Assembly (NCBI GenBank): GCA_028284195.1
Contig: JANQSE010000017.1
Span: 1-64,000 of the forward strand
DNA from: Balneola sp.
GTDB lineage: Bacteria; Bacteroidota; Rhodothermia; Balneolales; Balneolaceae
Direction of reading: 5' to 3'
DNA: 64,000 bases
Shown: piece by piece, positions 1 to 9,700 of the stretch
Layout of the letters: each line of letters begins with the position of its first letter
Numbering within the stretch: the stretch's first letter is position 1
The notes under the pieces: generated by a model
Database searches by the model: none
Told to the model about the DNA's origin: nothing
What the model saw: only the letters and a program-made list of their open reading frames with translations
Program-made: the position numbers and the translations under genes

Positions 1-1
1 G

Positions 2-76
2 TGGGCGATGAGGGACTCGAACCCCCGACCCCCTCGGTGTAAACGAGGTGCTCTAAACCAACTGAGCTAATCGCCC
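2..76 (-). tRNA. tRNA-Val (anticodon TAC)
   Basis: Read on the minus strand, this folds as a complete cloverleaf. The acceptor GGGCGAT pairs with ATCGCCC, the D arm has the GCTC...GAGC stem, the anticodon stem CCTCG/CGAGG encloses the loop TTTACAC, and the T arm contains TTCGAGT. The anticodon is TAC, which reads GTA valine codons. The discriminator base is A and CCA is not visible before the window edge. Confidence 0.95.
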
Positions 77-196
77 TTAGAAGGGCGACAAATATACCAA
101 CATTTCAAATCCAGACAAAGAAATTTCTGGGTTATTCTTGATTATTTAGTTAACACTGTTAACTTATGTCTTTCATTCAAACTCAATGATTAAAAT

Positions 197-1492
197 TTGA
201 AAGAGTATCCCTTTACAGCTGTACTTGTTGATGGCATTCGAACCCCTTTTCTGAGATCAGGAACAAAATATAATGATCTGATGGCCTATGACCTAGGCCG
301 TTATGCTATTCAAGGCTTACTAGCCAGAAATGCTGTTGACCCTAAAACTATCGACCGGGTTATTATCGGCAATGTAATCCAGGAAGTACGAACCAGCAAT
401 GTAGCACGGGAAAGTGCTTTAGGGGCAGGCATCCCAGATTCCGTTCCGGCTTTTACTGTAGCACTGGCATGTATTTCTTCTAACCAGGCCATTGCCAGCG
501 GAGTGGATTCAATACGCTCAGGCCAGGCCAGGATAATTCTTGCAGGTGGAACAGAAACCATGTCGGACATTCCTGTTCGTTTTAAAAAGAAATTCCGGCA
601 GAAAGTACTGGAAGCCAGGAAGTATAAATCTCCTCTCGATTTTCTGAAATTTATAAAAGGATTGGGATTCAAAGATTTATTGCCGGAACTGCCTGCCATT
701 GCAGAGTTTTCTACCGGAGAAACCATGGGCAAAAGTGCCGACCGGATGGCTGCCCGGTTTGCAGTTTCAAGAAACGATCAGGATGAATTTGCTATGCGCT
801 CTCATCACCTTGCTGCTAAAGCTACTGAGGAAGGATTGCTTGATGAAGAACTTTTTCCGGTAAAGACCCCGCCCAAATTTAATGTGGTAAAACACGACAA
901 TGGTTTTCGCGCTGATACCACTATGGAAAAACTGGCAAAACTTAAACCCGCATTCATAAAACCTCATGGAACTATTACCGCCGGAAATGCTTCATTTTTA
1001 ACCGATGGAGCTTCTGCCTGCTTTATTATGGAAGAGCAAACCGCTCTTAAATTAGGTTTACAACCTAAAGCTTATCTCAGGGAGTACAATTTTGTGTCTC
1101 AAGACCCGAAGGAAGAATTACTTCTCGGCCCGGCTTATGCCACCCCCAAGGTACTGGATCAAATGGATCTTACACTTGCAGATATTGATGTATTCGAACT
1201 CCATGAGGCTTTTGCCGGACAGGTACTTTCTGTACTTGCCGCCCTGGATTCTGATAAGTTTGCAAAAAAATCTCTCCAAAGAGATTCTAAAGTCGGGCAA
1301 ATACCCATGGAAAAACTGAATACGATGGGCGGATCGTTATCTCTGGGGCATCCGTTTGGAGCGACCGGAACCCGATTGGTTACAACTGCTGCGAATCGTT
1401 TAATTAATGAAGATGGGAAATATGCATTGGTTACCGCATGTGCAGCCGGAGGACAGGGACATGCAATCATTCTGGAGAGGTATGAGTCATGA
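197..1492 (+). CDS. fadI: Acetyl-CoA C-acyltransferase (3-ketoacyl-CoA thiolase), FadI type
   Basis: This enzyme catalyses the last step of fatty-acid beta-oxidation, thiolytic cleavage of 3-ketoacyl-CoA. The 431 residues match the length of FadI. The nucleophile lies in the [10 protein letters not shown] stretch (Cys92), the histidine motif is GHPFGATG near the C terminus, and the second active-site cysteine is in [10 protein letters not shown]. FadI-like text such as the STGETMG region and LLGPAYATP is present. The start is TTG at 197: a stop codon lies just upstream in frame (191-193), and the next ATG, at residue 29, would remove the conserved GIRTPF segment. The stop overlaps the fadJ start by 4 bp (ATGA), so the two are co-translated as the alpha2beta2 trifunctional complex. 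Confidence 0.93.
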   Translation: MKEYPFTAVLVDGIRTPFLRSGTKYNDLMAYDLGRYAIQGLLARNAVDPKTIDRVIIGNVIQEVRTSNVARESALGAGIPDSVPAFTVALACISSNQAIASGVDSIRSGQARIILAGGTETMSDIPVRFKKKFRQKVLEARKYKSPLDFLKFIKGLGFKDLLPELPAIAEFSTGETMGKSADRMAARFAVSRNDQDEFAMRSHHLAAKATEEGLLDEELFPVKTPPKFNVVKHDNGFRADTTMEKLAKLKPAFIKPHGTITAGNASFLTDGASACFIMEEQTALKLGLQPKAYLREYNFVSQDPKEELLLGPAYATPKVLDQMDLTLADIDVFELHEAFAGQVLSVLAALDSDKFAKKSLQRDSKVGQIPMEKLNTMGGSLSLGHPFGATGTRLVTTAANRLINEDGKYALVTACAAGGQGHAIILERYES

Positions 1493-3597
1493 GCAATCTG
1501 AATATTGATATTAGCAAAGAAGTAGCAGTACTGGCTATCGATAATCCATCCGAGAAAGTAAATACCCTTAACGAAACAATGATGGAAGAGTTTTCTGCCT
1601 TTCTTGATGAACTAGAGTCTAATGATTCGCTTAAGGGTGCCGTTCTCATCAGCGGAAAGGAGAATAATTTTATTGCAGGAGCAGACATCGAAATGTTCAA
1701 AGCCCGCGAAACTGCGGATGAGATTGAGCAACTCAGCCTGAGCGGCCACCGAATCTTAAATAGAATTGAAGAATCTATAAAACCCATAGTAGTAGCTATT
1801 CATGGAAGCTGCATGGGCGGCGGGTTAGAATTGTCTTTGGCATGTCATTACAGGACTGCTTCCAGCCATTCCAAAACCGTGCTCGCATTACCCGAAGTAA
1901 AGCTGGGAATCCTCCCGGGAACAGGCGGTACTCAACGTTTGCCAAGATTGATCGGAATTCAGAAATCGCTGAATTATATACTTACCGGAAAGAATATCTT
2001 TGCACGTCAGGCATATAAAATGGGCTTGGTGGATGAACTCGTTCATAAAGACGCTTTGCGAGAAGCCGCTATCAAAGCTGTTCATAAAGTGGACGCAGGT
2101 ACGTTTAAACGAGAAGATAAACGATCTTCGATGGAAAAGATGATAGAAGGCAATGCCTTGGGTAGAAGCATCATTTTTTCTCAGGCCCGAAAACAGATAT
2201 TTGCACAAACCAAAGGAAATTATCCCGCTCCCGAACAAATAATTGAAGCAGTAAAATTCGGATATAAAAAAGGAAAAGAAAAAGGCTTATTGAACGAAGC
2301 CCGTTTGTTTGGTGAACTAGGAGCCACAAAAGAGTCCCGGGCTTTGGTAAACCTGTTCTTTGCCATGACCAATGCCAAGAAAAACCCTCATCAGGAATTG
2401 ATAAAACCGATTAACAAAATCGGAATATTGGGTGCTGGTTTGATGGGGGCCGGAATCGCTGATGTAAGTATAAACAAAGGAAGTTACTCAATCTTGCTAA
2501 AAGATCGTGATCTGGAATCAACGGCTAAAGGAGAGCAAAAGATCTGGAATGATCTTGATAAAAAATCAAAAAAACGGATTATCACAACATTTGACCGCGA
2601 TATAGCAGCAAGCAGAATTACAGGCGTTGACTCATACGAAGGATTTGAAAGTATTGACCTTGTAATTGAGGCTGTGTTCGAAAATCTGGAACTAAAACAC
2701 CAAATAATTAAAGAGGTTGAAGAAATAATACCGGATCATACCATCTTTGCTTCCAACACTTCATCGCTTCCAATCACTGATATTGCCAAAGTTTCTTCCC
2801 GACCTGAACAGGTAATCGGCATGCACTACTTTTCTCCAGTTCAAAAAATGCCACTGCTGGAAATTATTGTAACAAAACAAACAGCAGATTGGGTAACTGC
2901 CACTGCATACGATGTTGGTGTAAAGCAGGGAAAAACGGTAATTGTGGTTAATGACGGCCCCGGCTTCTACACCACCCGAATACTCGCACCATTTATGAAC
3001 GAAGCACTTTTGTTGCTCGAAGAAGGTGCATCTATCGAATTCCTGGATAAAGCGATGAAACAGTTCGGGTATCCTGTCGGCCCTATGGCCTTGCTTGATG
3101 AGGTTGGCTTTGACGTTGGAGCTCATGTAGGAGAAACTATGAAGCCAATGTTTGACGGGCGTGGAGCCAAGTCTTCTTCAAAAGCGCAGGAACTGATTGA
3201 TTCCGGTTTTCTGGGCAGAAAGAATGGCAAAGGAATGTATTCCTATTCAGGTAAACAAAAGGACATCAATCGGGAAATCTATACTCATTTCGGAGGCATG
3301 AACCGAAAGAATCCTGAAATGGAAATTGTTCAGCATCGTATGGCTCTCATGATGATAAACGAAGCTGCATGGTGTTTGCAGGAAGGAATTATCAAAAGTC
3401 CCCAGGATGGAGATTTAGGTGCTATTCTTGGATTAGGCTTTCCTCCATTTACTGGCGGGCCTTTCAGATATATAGATCAATCAGGAGTACAAAATGTAGT
3501 AGAAAAGCTGCATGATTTTTCTGAAAGATTCGGACCTCGTTTTAAACCGGCTCAAATTTTGGTTGATAAAGCAAAAAATAACACCCTATTTTATTAG
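1489..3597 (+). CDS. fadJ: Multifunctional fatty-acid oxidation subunit FadJ (enoyl-CoA hydratase / 3-hydroxyacyl-CoA dehydrogenase)
   Basis: This bifunctional alpha subunit of the beta-oxidation complex has 702 residues, close to E. coli FadJ (714). The N-terminal crotonase domain (about 1-190) carries the oxyanion-hole segment AGADIEMF, the GGGLE motif with Glu114, and the second catalytic glutamate Glu136 in LPEVKLG. The Rossmann fold starts at GAGLMGAG (315-322). The dehydrogenase histidine is His446 in [14 protein letters not shown], followed by the [10 protein letters not shown] segment. A clear Shine-Dalgarno-like GGAGAGG lies 8 bases before the ATG, inside fadI. FadJ was chosen over FadB because the partner is FadI-like and gene order is I then J. 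Confidence 0.94.
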   Translation: MSNLNIDISKEVAVLAIDNPSEKVNTLNETMMEEFSAFLDELESNDSLKGAVLISGKENNFIAGADIEMFKARETADEIEQLSLSGHRILNRIEESIKPIVVAIHGSCMGGGLELSLACHYRTASSHSKTVLALPEVKLGILPGTGGTQRLPRLIGIQKSLNYILTGKNIFARQAYKMGLVDELVHKDALREAAIKAVHKVDAGTFKREDKRSSMEKMIEGNALGRSIIFSQARKQIFAQTKGNYPAPEQIIEAVKFGYKKGKEKGLLNEARLFGELGATKESRALVNLFFAMTNAKKNPHQELIKPINKIGILGAGLMGAGIADVSINKGSYSILLKDRDLESTAKGEQKIWNDLDKKSKKRIITTFDRDIAASRITGVDSYEGFESIDLVIEAVFENLELKHQIIKEVEEIIPDHTIFASNTSSLPITDIAKVSSRPEQVIGMHYFSPVQKMPLLEIIVTKQTADWVTATAYDVGVKQGKTVIVVNDGPGFYTTRILAPFMNEALLLLEEGASIEFLDKAMKQFGYPVGPMALLDEVGFDVGAHVGETMKPMFDGRGAKSSSKAQELIDSGFLGRKNGKGMYSYSGKQKDINREIYTHFGGMNRKNPEMEIVQHRMALMMINEAAWCLQEGIIKSPQDGDLGAILGLGFPPFTGGPFRYIDQSGVQNVVEKLHDFSERFGPRFKPAQILVDKAKNNTLFY

Positions 3598-3651
3598 TCA
3601 ATTTTTTTAATGCCGTCCTTTTTTTAGTTTTCTTCGAAATACACAGGCATA

Positions 3652-4113
3652 TTGATAAAACGACTACTAATAACAGCCTTATTTGCTTTTAGCATCAATA
3701 AAAGGAGAAGCTCAAAGTATCGTAATAGATGCCATGTTACCACTACAGTTGCTATGATGGAATTAAACCCCAGGATTTCTTTTTCTGCGGTGTAGACATT
3801 TCAATCCGGAGCGTGGTTTACTCCCCAAACCGGACAGTTCCTGATGCCTAATGCATCTTTGACTGAAGTTGAGATCATTCCTATTTATGGAGACAGAAAT
3901 GGAACTCAGTTGGGTTCCTCTCATCGACTGGATATCAGTTTTATCTTAAGGCCAAGGGGTAATCGCCGATTTGGGGGAGAATGGCATATTGGTGCTTATA
4001 ACTTTTATAACCGGGCCGCTCCTTTTAGGGTGGATGTAAAAAACAACGGGGTAGGCTATTTTTCTGCACACCGCCCTAAAGCCGTTATTGTGGAAATTAA
4101 GAGAAACCAGTAA
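3652..4113 (+). pseudogene. Decayed TonB-dependent receptor remnant
   Basis: The only substantial gap between fadJ and yajC holds degraded coding sequence. One frame reads LIKRLLITALFAFS (signal-peptide-like, TTG at 3652), later MMELNPRISFSAV, then an in-frame TAG at 3793-3795, then TFQSGAWFTPQTGQF and continues to the stop at 4113. The last part (GDRNGTQLGSSHRLDISF, GGEWHIGAYNFYNRAAPF) resembles the final barrel strands of TonB-dependent receptors with a CarboxypepD_reg-like N-terminal domain. A separate frame reads GEAQSIVID just after the signal-like part, which suggests a frameshift at a cleavage site. Such receptors have 700 or more residues, so most of the gene is missing. The 89-residue open stretch 3844-4113 is unlikely to be functional. 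Confidence 0.6.
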
Positions 4114-4126
4114 ACAATAACCACCA

Positions 4127-4153
4127 TTGAAGCGAAAAAAACTGTATCTTTTG
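4127..4153 (+). promoter_or_regulatory. Possible Bacteroidetes-type promoter for yajC
   Basis: TTG (4127-4129) is followed after 15 bases by TATCTTTTG (4145-4153), close to the TAnnTTTG -7 element but with one extra T and short spacing. It lies about 35 bases before the yajC ATG. The match is imperfect, so this is weak. Confidence 0.3.
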
Positions 4154-4188
4154 CGCCTTAAAAAAGATCAAATACACATTTTTTACCA

Positions 4189-4521
4189 ATGAATTTATAC
4201 ACGTTTTTATTGATGGCCCCACCTGCCGATGGTGAAGGAAGCCCATATACCAGCCTTATATTTATGGGTGCTATTTTTGTTGTTTTCTATCTCTTCATCA
4301 TCCGCCCGCAAAGCAAAAAGCAAAAGGAGATCCAGCAAAAAGTTTCTGAAATGAAAAAGGGAGATAAGGTAGTAACCTCCTCCGGCATGATTGGGGTTTT
4401 AAGTTCTATTGAAGATGATACTGTTTTGATAGAAGTAGGCAACAATACCAAAATCCGGTTTCTTAAAACGGCTATTAATGATGTGAATCCAAACAAGCCT
4501 CAAAAATCAGACAAGAAATAA
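4189..4521 (+). CDS. yajC: Preprotein translocase subunit YajC
   Basis: YajC is a small inner-membrane accessory of the Sec translocon, associated with SecDF. The 110 residues show a single N-terminal membrane segment (IFMGAIFVVFYLFII) followed by the family hallmark RPQSKKQKE and the cytoplasmic domain with MKKGDKVVTSSGMIG. Length and layout are typical. It is followed 9 bases later by ribB, so the two are probably co-transcribed. No secDF is visible nearby. Confidence 0.95.
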   Translation: MNLYTFLLMAPPADGEGSPYTSLIFMGAIFVVFYLFIIRPQSKKQKEIQQKVSEMKKGDKVVTSSGMIGVLSSIEDDTVLIEVGNNTKIRFLKTAINDVNPNKPQKSDKK

Positions 4522-4530
4522 TCTTTATTA

Positions 4531-5706
4531 ATGAGTAATCAAATTACTTTTAATACCATCCCCGAAGCTATTGAAGACATAAAAAATGGCAAAATGGTTA
4601 TAGTTGTAGATGATGAAGATCGCGAAAACGAAGGCGATTTTTTGATGGCAGCGGAAAAAGTTTCTACCGAAGCCATCAACTTTATGGTTACTCATGGGCG
4701 CGGATTGGTTTGTACCCCTATAACTAAAACACATGCCGAAAAACTGAATTTAACCTATATGGTTACAGAAGGTGCCGATCCGGATGAAGCAAACTTCACC
4801 ATTTCTATCGATCATAAACGCCTTACTACCACGGGGATTTCGGCTGCCGACAGAGCAAATACCATTATGCAGGTTGCTGATGATAATGCAAAGGCGGGAG
4901 ATTTCAGAAGGCCGGGGCATGTATTCCCTTTGCTTGCTATAGATGGAGGTGTTTTAAGAAGAGCCGGGCATACTGAAGCAGCTATTGATTTAGCAAAGCT
5001 TGCGGGATTAAAACCGGTTGGTATTATTTGCGAGATCATGAAAGAGAACGGAGAAATGGCGCGGGTACCTGATCTTGCTAAGATTGCCGAAAAATATTCC
5101 ATGAAATTCATCACTATTAAGGATTTGATTGCTTACCGGAACAAAAACGAATCTCTGGTGCACGAAGTGATGGACATTAGTATGCCTACGATGTATGGAG
5201 ATTTTACGCTTCGGGCATTCAAAGAAAACCTTACCGGAGATATCCACTTTGCCTTAACAAAAGGAACCTGGAATAAAGACGAACCTGTACTTACACGAGT
5301 ACACTCATCAGACCTGATCGGGGATATTTTTGGAAGCCGGTTAAATGATACCAGCGAACTTCTGCAGCAGGCCATGCTTCAGGTTGAGCGGGAAGGCAAA
5401 GGAGTGGTTTTATACATGAATCGCAATCAACGTGGTTCGGTGCTGGTAAATCAACTTCGAACGCTTAAGGCACTTCAGGAAAAAGGTTCTGGTGTAGAAG
5501 ATGGCGATAATCTCCAAAAAAGTGATTCCAGGGACTACGGAATCGGAGCCCAGATCTTAAAATCGTTAGGGATTACAAAACTTCGTCTTCTTTCAAATAA
5601 TCCGGTTAAAAGAATTGGGATTAAAAGTTTCGGCCTCGAAATCGTGGATCAAATTCCAATTGACACGAGTATCGACTTTCTTAATAAGACTTTAAAAAAA
5701 GATTGA
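4531..5706 (+). CDS. ribB: 3,4-dihydroxy-2-butanone-4-phosphate synthase fused to a degenerate GTP cyclohydrolase II-like domain (RibBX type)
   Basis: The N-terminal half (about 1-205) is an intact RibB domain that makes the four-carbon precursor of riboflavin from ribulose 5-phosphate. It keeps DDEDRENEGD, GISAADRANTI, RRPGHVFPL and GHTEAAIDLAKLAGL. The C-terminal half (about 206-391) aligns with RibA but lacks its chemistry. The zinc ligands of the HSECLTGD...RCDCG motif are replaced: the stretch reads HSSDLIGDIFGSRLNDTSE, putting Asp261, Asn272 and Thr274 where cysteines belong. The QEGRGIGL motif is also lost. Brutinel and co-workers described such RibBX hybrids. GTP cyclohydrolase II must therefore be supplied by another gene. 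The gene ends one base before the convergent lspA. Confidence 0.88.
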   Translation: MSNQITFNTIPEAIEDIKNGKMVIVVDDEDRENEGDFLMAAEKVSTEAINFMVTHGRGLVCTPITKTHAEKLNLTYMVTEGADPDEANFTISIDHKRLTTTGISAADRANTIMQVADDNAKAGDFRRPGHVFPLLAIDGGVLRRAGHTEAAIDLAKLAGLKPVGIICEIMKENGEMARVPDLAKIAEKYSMKFITIKDLIAYRNKNESLVHEVMDISMPTMYGDFTLRAFKENLTGDIHFALTKGTWNKDEPVLTRVHSSDLIGDIFGSRLNDTSELLQQAMLQVEREGKGVVLYMNRNQRGSVLVNQLRTLKALQEKGSGVEDGDNLQKSDSRDYGIGAQILKSLGITKLRLLSNNPVKRIGIKSFGLEIVDQIPIDTSIDFLNKTLKKD

Positions 5707-5707
5707 A

Positions 5708-6316
5708 CTAATCTTTGGCAAGCTCTGAGCTATTCGGAGAAACTATCTCTTCTAAGTGCGTTTCTTTCTCTGTACCGGATGCAGGGTTCTCTGTTTTTTC
5801 TTCTTTCTGTGGAAGTAATTTTTTACCAAATACTAATAATGAAATAATGGATACGGATATCCCGATATCAGCTACATTAAAAATATAGGGGAATACTGTC
5901 CAGCCTTTTATCTGCAGGCTAAAATAGATAAAATCGACAACATGCCCTTCCAGAACTCCGCCGTTTCCATACACATACCCCATAAAAATACGATCCGAGA
6001 TATTTCCCAAGGCACCGCCTAAAATTATCCCCATAAATATCAGGTATCCAATTCCGGCTTCTGATAAAGACCTAAGCAGATACACAAAAATGCCAATGGT
6101 TGCAATTATTGCAATAGCACTTATTACCGGAGTTGGCAGCCAGTCGATTCCCATTGCCATGCCCGGGTTTTTTGTGTAATAAAACTGAAGCCAGCCATCA
6201 ATAAGAATTTTATTCTGCAGCTCCGGAGTGGTGCGAATAATGTATTTGGTTATCTGATCGAGTACAACAACTACAACTGCCGGTATAGCCAGGGCAAGAA
6301 GTTTTTTCTTATCCAC
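5708..6316 (-). CDS. lspA: Lipoprotein signal peptidase (signal peptidase II)
   Basis: LspA is an inner-membrane aspartyl protease that removes signal peptides from diacylglyceryl-modified prolipoproteins. About four membrane segments are visible. Conserved boxes are DQITK, TKNPGMAMG, GGALGNISDR and the catalytic dyad Asp128 (VVDF) and Asp150 (FNVAD). At 202 residues it is longer than the usual ~165, owing to a charged C-terminal tail rich in Glu and Lys after residue 168. It lies 4 bases downstream of the DksA/TraR-like gene, in the ileS, zinc-finger, lspA order common in Bacteroidetes. Lipoproteins encoded in this window (DUF4292, OmpA, SPOR and MltF proteins) would be substrates. Confidence 0.95.
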   Translation of the reverse strand: MDKKKLLALAIPAVVVVVLDQITKYIIRTTPELQNKILIDGWLQFYYTKNPGMAMGIDWLPTPVISAIAIIATIGIFVYLLRSLSEAGIGYLIFMGIILGGALGNISDRIFMGYVYGNGGVLEGHVVDFIYFSLQIKGWTVFPYIFNVADIGISVSIISLLVFGKKLLPQKEEKTENPASGTEKETHLEEIVSPNSSELAKD

Positions 6317-6320
6317 TAAT

Positions 6321-6719
6321 TTACCTTCGCTTCAATTTTGCATCAATACTTAACTGCGTATGCGGCACTGCCTCTAACCGGCCTTTGGCAATTTTCTTAC
6401 CCGTTACTTTGCATACACCGTATGTTTTATTGTCGATGCGTTTCATGGCATCGTCAAGATATTTGATGAATTTTCGGGTGCGGTTTAAAAGCACATAGGT
6501 TTTCTCGCGTTCCTGTGCATCGGTTCCTGCATCTGCCATATGGAATGAATATGCCGATTCATCTGATGAGTTTTCCATGCTTTCCCGAAGCGATTTCTGC
6601 AATGTATTCAATTCTTCTTCAGACTCCGCCAGTTTCTTTTGAATAATTCCTCTGAAGTATTCCAGTTCTTTATCACTGTATGGAGATATTCTTTCTTCTG
6701 TATTTGTATTCTCAGCCAT
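6321..6719 (-). CDS. DksA/TraR-family protein with degenerate zinc finger
   Basis: This 132-residue protein has a helical N-terminal hairpin (about 15-95, coiled-coil character) and the C-terminal DksA/TraR finger region beginning YGVCKVTGKKIAKGRLEAVP. Only one of the four finger cysteines remains (Cys103): the CxxC partner is Thr106 and the second pair is absent. This C4-less version is common in Bacteroidetes homologues. DksA proteins bind the RNA polymerase secondary channel and modulate stringent-response promoters; whether this one does so is not shown. The gene lies 10 bases downstream of ileS and 4 bases upstream of lspA, so it is part of that operon. Confidence 0.85.
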   Translation of the reverse strand: MAENTNTEERISPYSDKELEYFRGIIQKKLAESEEELNTLQKSLRESMENSSDESAYSFHMADAGTDAQEREKTYVLLNRTRKFIKYLDDAMKRIDNKTYGVCKVTGKKIAKGRLEAVPHTQLSIDAKLKRR

Positions 6720-6729
6720 AATTAATTCC

Positions 6730-9700
6730 TCACGAATTTATAGTTCTGCGCACCGATATTTCACAATCAGTATCGCCTATTTCCCACTTTTTCAAAAAGC
6801 CAGAAACATCTAAGTTTTCATATTTAATTTCTTCAGCTAAAACTTCCTGCTTTATATAATCATTCATTGCGGTTACCGCTTCTTTTAACTCTTCAGAACC
6901 ATCGAAGCCAACAATTATTCTGTCAACAACTGCAAAATCTGCTTCTTTCCGCATATTCTGTACTCTATTTACGAATTCTCTGGCTAAACCTTCAAGTTTT
7001 AATTCATGAGATAATTCCGTATCGACTGCGACACTTAATCCGCGCTCAGTTTCTACTTGCCAGCCTTCTAATCCGGTTCTAACTATTTCCAAGCCTTCTT
7101 CATCAATTCGTATGGTTTCCCCATCGTTTAAAACAATATCAATGAACTCGTTTTTTTCGAATTCTGTGATCTCATCCGTACTAAGCTCGCCGATTTTAGC
7201 TGCTACAGCTTTCATCTTTGGGCCAAGCTTTTTTCCTAACGCAGGGAAATTTGCTTTAGCTTCTTTGTGCACAATTCCGGAATCATCATCTACAAACTGA
7301 ATATCTTTCACGTTCACTTCTTCCAGAATGATGTCTTTTACAGATTCTATGGCAGAACGTTCTGCTTCATCTTTAATTGGCAGAATAATTCTGGATAAAG
7401 GCTGCCGAACATTCATTTCGATCTGGTTTCTTATCCGCAAAACAATGGCAGAGATAAGCCGGGCCATATCCATTTTATGTTCCAAATTCTTGAATATTGC
7501 AGTCTCTTCAACCGCAGGGAAAAAAGCCAGATGAACTGATTGTTCTTCAAATCCGGTAACGTTATTCAGGTTCTGGTATAACCACTCACCCGTAAAAGGT
7601 GCAATCGGGCTAATCATCTTAGCAACATTTACTAAACACTCATACAGCGTTTGGTAAGCGGCTGTTTTGTCCTGCGTATTTCCATCTTTCCAGAACCGAC
7701 GGCGGTTTCTTCGTACATACCAATTACTTAGTTCCTCAACAAAGCTTTCAATTTCGCGGGCTGCTTTGGTGGGCTCGTAACCCTCCAGAAATTCCTCTAC
7801 ATTCTTAATGGTAGTGTTTAATCTTGAAGTTACCCATTGGTCAATTTCCGGGCGTTCCATTGTTGGAATTTGTGAACCCGAATAGGTAAACTCATCAATA
7901 TTCGCATATAATGAAAAGAAGGAGTATGTATTCACCAACGTATTGAAGAATTTTCTTTGAACTTCTTTGAGGCCTTCCTCGTTGAATTTGAGGTTTTCCC
8001 AGGGCGAAGAATTACTCATCATATACCAGCGAACAGTATCAGCGCCGTACTCATTTATTATTTCGAACGGATCAACGGTATTGCCTTTCGATTTGCTCAT
8101 TTTCTCGCCGGCCGCATCCAATACAAGACCATTGGAAATTACATTCCTGTATGCCTCTTCATTAAAAAGCATAGTTCCCAAAGCATGAAGCGTATAGAAC
8201 CATCCTCTGGTTTGATCCACGCCTTCAGCGATAAAATCGGCCGGGTAATTGTAACTGAATTCATGGTCGTTATCAAATGGATAATGCCATTGCGCAAAAG
8301 GCATGGCACCCGAATCAAACCATACATCCAATAAATCCGGTATTCTTCGCATGGTTCCTCCATCGGGAGCATCCCAGGTAAGCTCATCAATAAATGGCCT
8401 GTGAAGATCTATTTCTGTTTCTTTAGAAAGCCCTGCCTTTTCTCGTAGTTCCTGCATGCTTCCTATACATTCTACATATTCAGGGTCTTTATCACTTACC
8501 CAGATTGGAATAGGCGTTCCCCAATATCTTTGCCGGGATACTGCCCAGTCCACGTTGTTTTCGAGCCATGTTCCAAAACGCCCGGTTCCGGTATTTTCGG
8601 GCTTCCAGTTTATTTTTTTGTTAAGCTCAACCATCCGGTCTTTTACACTGGTTGTTTTTATGAACCAGGATTCTACCGGATAGCTCATTAACGGAGTTCC
8701 TTTTCTCCAATCAAAAGGGTAGTTATGCACGCATGTTTCATGCCTAAACATCAAACCCTTTTCTTTGATCGTCCGCGCAATTTCTTTATCAGCTTCTTTG
8801 AACCACTGTCCTTCAAAATCCGGAACTTCATTGGTGAACTTTCCTTCTGCATCAATTGGATTGAACATTGGAATTCTTGCTTTTTGGCAGGATTCATAAT
8901 CATCAGCTCCATATGCCGGAGCAGTGTGTACTACCCCAGTTCCTTCATCAGTGGTTACGTACTCAGCTTCAATAATTCTCCAGGCTTCAGATCTGTCAAA
9001 CTTTTCAGAGGCAAAAGCAAAAATAGGTTCGTATGTCTTTCCTAAAAGGCTGGAACCGGGAATCTCTTCCAAAATTTGGAATCCTTCCCCAAATACCTGC
9101 TCCACACAATCTTTGGCAATAATATATCGCTCACCATCAAATTCAACCCTGGCATAAGTAAGATTCTGGTTAATAGTAAGGGCCATATTTGAAATCGTAG
9201 TCCATGGAGTGGTTGTCCAGGCCAGATAGTATGTGTTATCTTCTCCGTCAGCTTTAAATTTCACATAAACTGATGGATCCTGAGTTTCTTTATAACCAAG
9301 GCTTACCTCATGAGATGAAAGCACCGTTCCCGACCCAGGTGAGTACCACTGAATCTTATACCCTTTGTACACCAAGCCTTTTTCAAAGAGGGTATGAAAT
9401 GCCCACCAAACCGATTCGATGTATTTATTCTCAAAAGTTATGTATGGATTTTCCTGATCTACCCAATATCCCATTCTTGAAGTAAGATCGTCCCAAAGAT
9501 CTTTGTACTGGAGTACACTTTCTTTACACTTGGCATTGTATTCTGCTATTCCATACTCCTCTACCTGAGACCGGCCCTCCAGACCCAGTGCTTTTTCCAC
9601 TTCAATTTCTACAGGCAGCCCATGTGTATCCCAGCCTGCTTTTCTTTCTACATTAAAGCCTTTAAGAGCTTTGTACCGGCAAAACATGTCTTTTACCGTT

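Noticed and set aside
3844-4113. 89-residue protein as a functional gene
   Set aside because: Its text is the C-terminal end of a TonB-dependent receptor and similarity continues upstream through an in-frame stop, so it is part of a pseudogene.
7957-8390. Long antisense frames inside ileS
   Set aside because: They are shadows of the synthetase gene; no start signals or family motifs.
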